From positions 27,518,964 to 27,582,963 of the forward strand of contig CM042536.1 of the NCBI GenBank assembly GCA_023630585.1: a DNA stretch of 64,000 bases. Direction: 5' to 3'. Shown here one piece after another: positions 40,601-52,600 of the stretch (positions are counted from its first letter, which is position 1; every line of letters begins with the position of its first letter). The position numbers were made by a program, and so were the translations under genes. Source of the stretch: Cranoglanis bouderius (Eukaryota; Chordata; Actinopteri; Siluriformes; Cranoglanididae). Under the pieces are notes generated by a model, which made no database searches, was not told the origin of the DNA, and saw only the letters and a program-made list of their open reading frames with translations.

Positions 40601-43600
40601 GTCAATGCACTTACACCTCTATCTAATGCAAACTGATGAGTCTGAATTTACATTCAAAAAAACTGAGTGTGAAGGTAATGGGTTTTAATTATGAGTATGC
40701 ACTGGCACATGATTAGTATTCACTGCTTTTAACTGTTAGTCATACAACTGTGTATAAAAATATTAATGCCAGAATGGGTAGAAACAGTTTATGTACCTCC
40801 ATGTAGTCTATCCCCTTCCGTATTAATTTGTCACTTACTGATAATTTAATCCCAGCCACATTTGAGATTAACACATTAAGTCACATTGCATCAGTTGCTC
40901 TCAGGTCAAACCAACATCATGGATCATAAGATATTATGATCATACAGGTTGCTATGTGGGAGTGTGTGGCTGCTATTGGTAATGTATTGGTGTGTTTATG
41001 GGTGCAGTTTCAGTCTTTAGAAATGACAATAGCTATAACCTATCTAAAAAATATTAGGTGTAACAACCAGAGATAACCAGTGAAAATTTGAGTTTGTGAT
41101 CTTTGGCCATTCTCTTAAAATACACCATGACACATTAATTAAGCTATTTATATGGGTTTTTCTGTATAGCTAGGTTTCTGGCATCTACGAGGTTTTAAAT
41201 ATACAGTTCCCTCCACTAATATTGGCCCCCTTGGTAAATATGAGCAAAGAAGGCTGTGAAAAATTGTCTTTGTTGTTTAACTTTTTGACCTTTTGTTAAA
41301 AAAAAAAAAATCACAAAATACTCTGCTCTCATGGATATCAAACAATTGCAAACATAACACAGGTTTATAAAAAAAAAAATCTTTGTTAAATATAGGTGTA
41401 CCACAATTATTGGCACCCCTATGAATTCATATGAGAAAAATATATTTGAAGTATATATTGTACTTCCATTTATATATATTTTTTAGTACACCTGGGTGAC
41501 TACGAACAGGAAACTGTTCAACCATAACTTCCTGTTTCACAGGGGTATAAATATGAGGTAACACATAGGCCAAATTCCATTAGTCATTCATAACAATGGG
41601 TAAGACCAAGGAATATAGCTGTGATGCACGGCAAAAGATTGTTGAGCTTCACAAAATGGGAAGTGGCTATAAGAAAATAGCACAAGCATTGAAAATGCCC
41701 ATTTCCACCATCAGGGCAATAATTAAGACGTTCCAGTCAACTGGAAATGTTATGAATCAACCTGGAAGAGGATGTGTGTCTATATTGTCTCAACACTCTG
41801 TGAAGAGGATGATTCAAGTGGCCAAAAAATCTCCAAGGATCACAGCTGGAGAATTGCAGAAGTTAGTTGCGTCTTGGAGTCAGAAAGTCTCCAAAACTAC
41901 AATCCATCACCTACATAACCAGTTGTTTGGAAGGGTTTCAAGAAAAAAGCCTCTACTCTCATCCAAAAACAAATTCAAGCATCTTCAGTTTGCCAGACAC
42001 TACTGGAACTTCAAATGGGATCGGGTTCTATGATCAGATGAAACCAAAACAGAGCTTTTTGGCAATAAACACCAGAGGTGGTTTTGGTGCACACAGAGAG
42101 GTAGCCATATGGAAAAGTACCTCATGCCCACGGTTAAATATGGTGATGGCTCTTTAATGTTTTGGGGCTGTTTTTCTGCCAGAGGACCTGTACATTTTGT
42201 GAGGACACATGGCATCATGGACTCTATCAAATATCAACAGATATTAAATGAAAACCTGACTGCCTCTGCCAGAAAGTTTAAAATGGGCTGTGGTTGGATC
42301 TTCCAGCAGGACAATGATCTAAATCATACATCAAAATCAACACAAAAATGGTTTACTGACCACAAAATCAAGGTCCTGCCATGGCCATCCCAGTCCCCTG
42401 ACTTGAAACCCATCGAAAACCTGTGGGGTGAACTGAAGAGGAGAGTCCACCAGCGTGGTCCTCGAAATTTGAAGGATCTGGAGAGATTCTGTAGCACAAA
42501 GTATTGACTAAAAGGGTGCCAATAATTGTGGCACACATATACTTACCAAAGATTCTTATTTTTGGATAAACCTGTGTTTTGTTTGCAATTGTTTGATATC
42601 CATGAGAGCAGAGGATTTTTGTGAATTTTTTTTAACAAAAGATCAAAAGGTTAAAGAATAAAGACAATTTTTCACAGCCTTCTTTGTTCATATTTACCAA
42701 GGGTGCCAATATTGGTGGGGGCATTGTAGGACCATAGCTGTAAAGTCTGGACTTTGATAATCTCGGAAGATTTAGTTTTTCACCAGTTTTCTCCAGGAAA
42801 CAGCGACGTCTATGCATACACATTAGCTTTGCCCATAGACTTAGTTGCCCATTATTTTTAGCTCAAGATGCTACACTAACAGATTAATTGCAACGCTACT
42901 TGTCAAATCAGCTATACAGTTGCAATAACGTTAGCTGATCGGTTTAGGCTAAAAACAAACATAATTTTAGTTCAATTTGAAGTTGTTGAATTGCGTAAAG
43001 TTATTCATTAATAACATACTACAAACATTATGAAGTGCATTATTAACTATTATTAGCTATCGTATTGATGACACAGTACCAATGGAATTCAGAAATCACC
43101 ACATAACTTAGACATGTAAGTTAGGCAACTCAATAAAACTAAGGAAGAAAAGAAGGATAACATAGCAGAGATTAGAAATTAGCAATTGATGTTATATACA
43201 TTCAGCATTGTGTATATTAACTGATACATTTCCATAATGTGGTCTCTTCGATCCTAAATCCACTAAAATTTTGATCCTGGTTATGGCCCTATAAAGGACT
43301 GCTAGTGTTTGAACCCAGCATCCCCTTAAGATTGAGATCTTTTTTTACAATTGGATCACTGCTAATAACAATCATGACAACTCACACGCTGCATTTTGAA
43401 ACTCTACAGCTCTACCTCAATGATATTTGACCCACAGTCTTCAAGGGACTGTAAATTAGGAGCCGGATATTAAGCATGTTGCATATGTTGACACACTGAC
43501 CACCCGGTAATTCAAACTGAGGAATTAATTACGAGTGATTAGCAGAAAGGATCAGGTTAGGACCTGTTGTTAATCCCACTTGCACAATTACAGTATTATT

Positions 43601-46600
43601 TTTGTTTGTACCTGCCTGTAGCATTTTCTAACAAATTTAATTGTTTTGATTTACCCAAATATAAACCAAATAGTAGCCTCATTTAAACCACCATGACCCT
43701 GACCAGGCAGTTAATAAGGATGAATGAATGAACACTATTAATGCTTTTCCGTAACTGCATCATTCACATTAATAAACATGGTCTTCCTTTGTACTACAAT
43801 TGTCATATCTGACCACGAGCTTCATATCACACTGCTTGCCCGAATAAAAGTAATAACCTCCGACTTGCATCACTTTTTTGTTGAATCCACGAGATCCCAG
43901 TCCCACTGCAAGACTCTAGTCTCTACAAGCTACCTAAAAAACTTTTAAAAGGATCAGTACATCTCCTGTTTGTATCTGTATTTGTATCTGTTTAGAAGAC
44001 ATTATCTTTTTTATTCCAAATAATGTAGTCATACTCAATTGCATCCCGACTACCAATGTATTCTTTTGCTCCTGACAGGATCTTCACAACCAACAGTCTG
44101 CATAAAAGACGAGAGACTCTATGTGTCAACCTCATTCCTCTTTTTGAAAGAAAAACAAAGGCAAAAGGGACAGAAGAAAAAAAAGGGGATGCCACTTCAA
44201 GAACAGGCCTTTGAAAACAGGTCTAAAGGGTGCTTTAAGAAAAACAGAAAGGGAAAGATAACAGAGAGAAGAAAGTGTGCACAAAGCAAATGTGGTTTTT
44301 GATATGCTTTCTGATATGGAGCACTGGCTAAGAGACAGATATGATACAGTTTTGAGAGTCCTCTGTAAAAATAATTTAGAACAAAATGAAAGCTGATTTT
44401 GTCCTAATAAGAGTATTAATACTTCTTACCTGATGCTGGAGAAGTGGTAGACTTTGTGCTTGAAGACACTTCGAGGACCGTCGTGCTTATCACACCTGGA
44501 ACTGTGGTAAGAGGACTTGGAGTGGTGTCCTTCTTCTCCTCATTGTTTCCTGTCAGGTAGTTCCAGGGTTTCCACCAGGAGCTCATGACGTTTCTGAAGG
44601 AGTCTTTAATCTGAGCTGTAGTTGGTGTTGGCAAGGGCACTGTTGTAACTTCATCGCCCTTATTTTCCTCTTTGGGCCTCTCAGTAGTGATGACAGATAG
44701 TGGGGTAGAGACGTCCTGCCAGGTATTTTGGGGGGAATCTTCCTGGTTACTCCAGTCCAGGGAGCCATCCTGTACGCAGAGATGCGCCATAATATAATCA
44801 TCAGAGACTGATTCGCTGACCATAATGGGCTCAGTGTCCAGATCCACTTGACCGGTCCAATTTGATGGCTGGGGGGCAGGTGGCTCAGCAGAGGAACGCT
44901 GTGTTTCTGGAATGCAGTAAGATAGAAAGATGTTAAATTTAATCGGAATTGGCTCAGTGATGCCAAAATCATACTCAAGCACTTTTAAAGCTGCTGGACA
45001 TAAGATTTGGGAACGGCTTTGAGAAGCAAGTGATACAAACTAAATCAGAATTCAGGGCTTCGTCCCAAACCACATTCTATACACTAAATATGATGCGTAA
45101 ATATCAAAACACCATTGGTTTACTGACATAATGTTTAGTACAGTAGTATATGGTTTGGGATGCAACATAAACCAGAGGAGGTGATGATCTGCTGCTGTGT
45201 TCCTGTCTCCTCATTATTACAGAAGTGCTATGACAACAACAAAAATTACGAGTACTACATTAACAAGAAAATTCTCTTTCTTTTAACGGTTTGTGCTTTT
45301 AATGGTTTGTGCTTCATTGTGATGCTGCAGATCCATAGCACAAAGCCAATAATAGTGAGCTAGCCAGCTATGCTTGGTTGCTAGCTCAAACACAAGGCCT
45401 TGTTAACCTTTTACTGCATGGTGTTGCCATATGGCAACAACAACAACAAAAAATCTCTATTTTTTTGATAGGCAATAATACAAAACTCCTATTTTCCTAT
45501 GTAACTGGAAAAAGGGGTCTTTTAACATTGACATAACAAAAAATGCCATGTCACATGACCAGGAAGTGCTGTTTGCACTTCCTTTTCTGGCATAGTGAAG
45601 GTCATCATTGGAGGGCTCTCAAAATTTGATACATTTTTCAATATTTAGGCAAAATTTTTTAAAGGAAAATTTTTTGTTTTTGTTTGAAGGTCATCTCATA
45701 CAGTTTATGTTATTTTTGACTATATGATACTTTCCACCACTGCACAAGTTACAATATTAACTAAAGAAAAACATGTTAATTATTAATTAATATTAAGTAT
45801 TTGCCCTTGCACTGACTGAGCATACACAGCACAGATGTAAATGTGTGCTCATAGCTTTAGTTTCGGATCTTGTCTTTGGCACCGAAAAAAGAGGAGTCAT
45901 TAGGCAAAAACAAACACAGAGACTCAATAACTGTCTTTGCAAGATCAACAAGGAATATATGAGAAAGAAAATCAACCAGAATCACAAACTGTGTAATAAA
46001 AAAAAAAAAAAAAAGTAAATAAATCTCTATTTTAAAAAGCATAAGCACTGGGAGTCTGTGTGCTGGAGGCATCTCTTGGGCTCCCCTCTGAGTTCATCCT
46101 CTATTAAATACATCAGTGGTCTCAGGAGGGACTTCATAATGTTGGTGAAACTCCCCTGTGGTTTCTTGGCTGGCAATGTATAAGGTGGATTTTAAAATCA
46201 TTTTTAAAAAAAGATTCACAGATTCCCAAGCGTCCATTTCCTCTTTATTTACTCTGACAGAGTGTTTCACATTACCGGCCACACTCCCGCTGCGATGTGC
46301 GCTAAAATATCATACAAAAAGTCGATAGATACTAGCCACACAAAGGGCATCTTTTTCACAAGAGCACAGCTAATCATAACAACTCATAACAGCTACAAAC
46401 ATATGGAAAATGGGTAAATATTAAGTTTTAGATTGCAAATGTCTGACTTATTTTTAACAAAGCATAATGGACCATATTAATGAAAGTTAATTAAGTTAAT
46501 TAAGTTGGATATAAGATACAGTATGAAAGTTAGAGATAAGATTAAGACATCATTCAAATAAAACTGAATGAAATACAAACCCATCACCCTTGTTTTTGTT

Positions 46601-49600
46601 ATTTTTTTCAGACCAATTTCCTCATAAAATGAGGTTGGTTACAAGCCTGTGTTACAGTTTGAGCATCTGGTACTGTTGTAACAAAATATTTGGCATCGTA
46701 ACAATTTGAAAAAGAATTTCAAATTTAGTAAATGATATTCAAACTGAATTTTCAGATATAATAAAAGTTCATACCAGAATTTCTCCAACAGCTATACTGT
46801 TTTGTCAGTTTTTATATGAAGAACAAAGTAGAGCTGTGATTTTCTGAAGTTATTTTTGTTTCTACCCACCCACGATATTTTCTAATGAACTCCTAATGAA
46901 TTTCTAATGAATTCATTTACAGCTCAAATTGAAACAAAGGCTACACAAGAAACAGACCATTACTGTCATGGTTTCCCACTTTGTGTTGCGGTTCAAATTC
47001 AAGAATCATATTCTATTCCCATTAGTTTGTTGCCCAATTGTGTTCACCTGTACTGTGTTTAGTTCTGATTAGTTTGAGTATTTATACCCTGTAGTGTCTT
47101 ACTGCAGAATGATGTGGTTAACTCCAAGCCTTATTTTCCTGTTTCATGTTTAGTGTTCCCTAGTTTTGACTTTCACTTGTGTTAAAATATGGTTCTGCCT
47201 GTGATTACTCTGACTGCTTGTGTCTAGACCCCTACTATGGACTTTAACTATAATTCTTGGTTTGCCATAAATAAAGCAGTTGATGTTACACACTTGTGTT
47301 ACACATATACAGTTTTAAAACTGCAATAGTTAGGTTACTTGTATCAGGTCAACCCAGTCAGTGAACTTCACCTCCCTACACACACACACCATGATTACAA
47401 ACATGGCCGCCCCGGACTACACTCCCCAGAACTCACACACCCTGCCAGGTTCACAATCACCAGACTTTTGAACGAGCACACCTGTTATCCATCACATACA
47501 CACATGGATGCTTTAAAAGAGACATTGGCTGCATCCAAAATCACGTACTATGACAGTACCTACTCCATTAGATTCAGTACCTACTGTCTGGCCGTTGATA
47601 CAGTACGTACTGATCAGTATATCTGTGTAGTATGAATATAATCCGGACGTTCTACATCCACCATTTTGGCATTGGCACCAGTTTATGACAGTGGACTCCT
47701 CAGTAAATAACAACGTACGTACCTCTGTAGCAGTATGCACTGAACATAGCAGTCCCATTGGTGAGCTCTGTGGATGAGTCAGTGTGGACCCCCGGGTCTC
47801 CGCTCCTACACTCAGGATGGGGTTTAATCACTGAGTACCTCACACTGCCATCTGCAAGCCACCCGGGTTCACAGTACTCCAGGCCGGAGCGCCATGCCAG
47901 ATGGAACTGACCCACTGTGGCCAGCTGAGTGCCCAGAACAGCGCACTGAGCCACGGCCTCGGCCAGGGTGAGATTCCCTGGAGCCGAGAGCTGGAACACT
48001 TCACCTGGAGAGGAAGCGCAAATGCTTACTGACACATACTCACTATGTGATCACTAGTGTGATTTTAACCTTTAGCTTTTGTCATTCCATATATAAAGTA
48101 TTAGACATATTATTTTTATTACACTACCGAAATTACATTTTGTAGCTTGCATTGCAGAATGACAATAAAGATCCACCTTCTGTATTTGATATGTCATACA
48201 TTCCCAGAATCTTCCTGAAGGCTAAAACAAATTTAGTCTCAGAATCCAGACTACCACTAACACAATAAACAACTATATAATAAGAGGATTACACATCATC
48301 ATACAGCTTCCTGTGTCTGTCATTTCACCTTGCATGATGCTGGCGAAGCAGTACACGTCAAACAGCTCGGAGGCGTCTCGCTTCCCATAATTCCTCACCC
48401 CTCGCACGTTTTCGCTGTGTCCGTAGCAGCCCAGCTCTGGTTTCTGAATCGGGTACCTGTGAAGAGCTGAGCTAAGCGTGAAATCCTCCCAGCATTCCCC
48501 AGGATGCATTCCCCAGTATTATTATGCAAACGATGCAGCGCCTAACATCGGTGTCATTAATGAATAATTGCTTTGATCCATTAATGGAGGATCCTGTACG
48601 GCTGCCTGGGCTCAGGAGAGGAGAGCGGCGGTGCGTATGGCCACATGTCAGATGCTTGAAGTTGCTAATGAACAGTTCAAAATGGCTTGAGCACAAATAA
48701 TAGTGGCTCTAATTTGCAAATGTCATGCAAATGATAAGGCGATGATGCAGGAATCAATGCACACCTGCCAAGAAGAGGATCGTCAGGGACAGAAAGGGCA
48801 CTTGTGTGTATTTCCATAAGTATTGTTTATATTGTATTTATACTATACCCTTAGAAAATACTTGTTTCTGATTGGCTAACAGGTGTGCGTTAATTCCTCA
48901 TATCAGGAAGCCGTTAACAGGGATCATGCAGTTTTTCTATAATAAAAGTGGAAGTATCTTTTCCAGAACTTTTAGAGAATAAGGTCCACGTCCAGGTTTG
49001 CATTCCTCACTCTTGTATGGTTATTATTACTTTCACTCTAGATACTAAATAATTTATAATAATAAGAAGAAAAAAGACTGAATGATACCCTGAAAGCCTA
49101 AATTCAAAATGTACTGCGATGATATCAAAAGAGATGCCCTTGGCTAAGTAGTGAATAAAAGGGTTAAAGGGTTAAAGGTTATTGTATACTTCCCCTTTGA
49201 ATCTCAGAAGTCAAGACATTTGGATGAACTTTTCCATGCACATGTATGAATTAAATCTTTTCCCAGTTTACTTCTATTACAAGTCAAGTCAAATAAGCTG
49301 GCACACTGAAGCTTGAAGCCGTGAACTTAGTCACTTTCATATGCGTGAACTCATCATAAGTTAGTAACGATGTTAAAAAGTCGTGAATCTTTCCTTTAAT
49401 ACGAATGATTACAACACACACTACTTAAAGTAGGTGTAAGCATGGCTAACCTGACGGTCTGATCGCTGAGCCAGCCGGCCGAGCACTCGTCCAGGCCTGA
49501 GTGGAAAGCAGCCCAGAGTTGTTCTGCAGACGCTATCTGAGCCGAGTTCTGCTCACACGCGCGCTCAGCGTCCACAAACGATAGAGAGTAGGGTTCGGCC

Positions 49601-52600
49601 AGCGTACGGTAATGAAACACAACCCCTAAACACATCCACACAAACACACACACACACACACACACAGTCAGAGAATGAATAAAATCCTTAGCCTAATTTG
49701 ATCAAACACAGGAGATTACTACGCAATATTTTATCCTGTCGTATATAATGAACTTCCCAGCATTATAGGTAATCGATGTGAATATTCTAATTAGAGAGTG
49801 ATGGGTGATTAACCAGTTAATGACAGACTTGGATGAAAATGAGAATAAAGCTACACTGAACTTAGCACTGAGGGGTAAAATATTATATTATATTGACAGA
49901 ATAAATCGATCATGATTAGAAAGTAATTAATTCACCACAGCTTTGAGGACTCATTAATGAGGCAGCATCTCCCTGGCACACTTCAGCATCCTAAATTAAA
50001 GACAGACCTTCGGGGTCACTTATCGACTCCCGTTTCTCTGGAGTTTTGTAATTGATGGCCCACTCAGGGAGCTGCTGGCAGACAGCTAGTTAAAAAGTTC
50101 TTAGTAAGGATGGCTGAAGTGAGAAGTCAAATTTAATCACATTATAATAGGTTCGCTGAATTGACAGTGTTGTTTATAATAATTGGTATAATATTGGATT
50201 GTACTACAGTGGTGCTTGAAAGTTTGTGAACCCTTTAGAGTTTTCTATATATCAGCATAAATATGACCTAAAACATCATCAGATTTTCACACAAGTCCTA
50301 AAAATACACAAAGAAAACCCTATTAAACAAATGAGACAAAAATATTACACCTGGTCATTTAATTATTAAGGAAAATGATCCAATATTACATATCTGTGAG
50401 TGGCAAAAGTATGTGAACCTCTAGGATTAGTAGTTAATTTGAAGGTGAAATTAGAGTCAGGTGTTTTCAATCAATGGGATGACAATCAGTTGTGAGTGAG
50501 TGCCCTGTTTTATTTAAAGAACAGGGATCTATCAACGTCTGATCTTCACAACACACATTTATTGAAGTGTATCATGGCACAAACAAAGGAGATTTCTGAA
50601 GACCTCAGAAAGAGTTGTTGATGCTCATCAGGCTGGAAAAGGTTACAAAACCATCTCTAAAGAGTTTGGACTCCACCAATCCAGGAGTGGGGATCAACAA
50701 AGATCACTCCAAGAGCAAGACGTGTAATAGTCCATGAGGTCACAAAGGAGCCCAGGGTAACTTTTCAGCAACAAAAGGCCTCTATCACATTGGCTAATGT
50801 TAATGTTCATGAGTCCACCATCAGGAGAACACTGAACACCAATGGTGTGCATGGCAGGGTTGCAAGGAGTAAACCACTGCTCTCCAAAAAGAACATTGCT
50901 GCCCTTCTGCAGTTTGCTAAAGATCGTGAGGACAAGCCAGAAGGCTAATGGAAAAATGTTTTGTGGATGGATGAGACCAAAATAGAATTTTTGGTTTAAA
51001 TGAGAAGTGTTATGTTTGGAGAAAGGAAAACACTGCATTCCAGCATAACAACCTTATCCCATCTGTGTCCCATGGTGGTGTTAGTATCATGGTTTGGGCC
51101 TGTTTTGCTGCAACTGGGCCAGGACGGCTTGCCATCATTGGTGGAACAATGAATTCTGAATTATTCCAGTGAATTCTAAAGGAAAATGTCTGTCTGTGAA
51201 CTGCATCTCAAGAGAAAGTGGGGCATGCAGCAAGACAACGGTCTTAAGCACACAAGTCATTCTACCAAAGAATGGTTAAACCCACCAACATACCAGATTT
51301 TAAGCTGTTCTGTACTGAGGAATGGGCTAAAAGTCCTCCAAGCCGATCAACAGTTACCGGAAATGTTTAGTTGCAGTTATTGCTGCACAAAGGGGCCACA
51401 CCAGATACTGAAAGCAAATGTTCACATACTTTTGCCACTCACAGATATGTAATATTGGATCATTTTCCTCAATAAATAAATGACCAAGTATAATATTTTT
51501 GTATTATGTGTTTAAGTGGGTTCTCTTGGTCTACTTTAGGACTGATGAAAATCTGATGTTTTTGGTCATATTTATGCAGAAATATAGAAACTTCTATTCA
51601 CAAATTCACAAACTTTCAAGCACCACTGTATAGTCCAACTGGACCATTAGCATTGTTTGATTATGCATTTTCTAAAGGAGACACAGGATATGAGTTCCTC
51701 TGAGGTCCATTATTATAAACTCCTAATCAAGCCTTATACGGAAGTTCGTTCTAATTGAAACCTTGTGTGATAAATAATAAACCGTAAACATAATAGTCCT
51801 GCTCTTTAGGCAGGACTCTTTGTAATACCCATACAGTATACCATATTGCTGTTCTTGCCAGGGAGCTGCAGCAGCGTCCAAAAGTCTGAGCCTCTTGCCA
51901 GGAACTGTTCATATATTATGAAATACTGGAGATTATATCATTCCTCAGTAATATAGGTCAAAAAGGCTATGGGCAGTATTCAGAGTACATCTGTATTCTA
52001 AACTCATATGGACCTACAGAGTTGAACGTGTCTCAGTTACACACAATTCTGACCTTGAACTTAAGTCTATATTTGTTGCAGGATATCGGAGCAGACACAC
52101 AGACACACAAAAATAGAATTGCACTGAGGCCGATATTAAATTAAATAATAGTTTCGTCCCCAAAAGGTTTTTTCATATGGCGGACATCTTATTTGCACAC
52201 ATTGCTTATCTCGAGGGCTGAATTTTTAATGGATACAATTAAGAACAACACTAACTTAAAGTGTATCAGATGAGTGCTTAGTCAGCTTATCCTTTAAGCC
52301 ACATGTACATTTTCTTTACAGGAGAGGACTTCTACTAAAAAAAAAAAACCCTCTGAGTTTTGGTGCATGGTTTAATGTTATAGATTTTAGTAATGTACTA
52401 TCACTAATTGCTTAATTGCTAATCACAGTATTATTCATGATAAGATTTTGAACATCTAATTTCCCTGGTTTTGCAATGCAGGTCTGCTTTCACATTCCCT
52501 GTGCTGTATCATGCTGACCAGAACTCCTCTTCCTCCTTTCAGGAAAGGGTCATTTCATTGGTCATGATCCTTGGGTTAGGAGTAAACCTTTCCTGGGACA

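Larger units (their letters stand above)
36979..44429 (-). other. ncan intron between the two central exons (7.5 kb)
   Basis: It holds a MITE (37818-38162), a SINE (39195-39310), repeat K with a LINE-type tail (39500-40200) and a near full-length Tc1-like transposon (41204-42726). Segments 37000-37800, 38200-39190, 40210-41200 and 42730-44420 show nothing I can name. The part at 38440-38660 is rich in AATTA/CAATTA motifs. Confidence 0.7.
44907..47722 (-). other. ncan intron between link module 2 and the first central exon
   Basis: It holds MITE J copy 2 (45403-45715) and an LTR-like segment (46965-47310). The stretch 45720-46960 is AT-rich with an A run at 45998-46013 and no recognisable gene. 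Confidence 0.65.
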
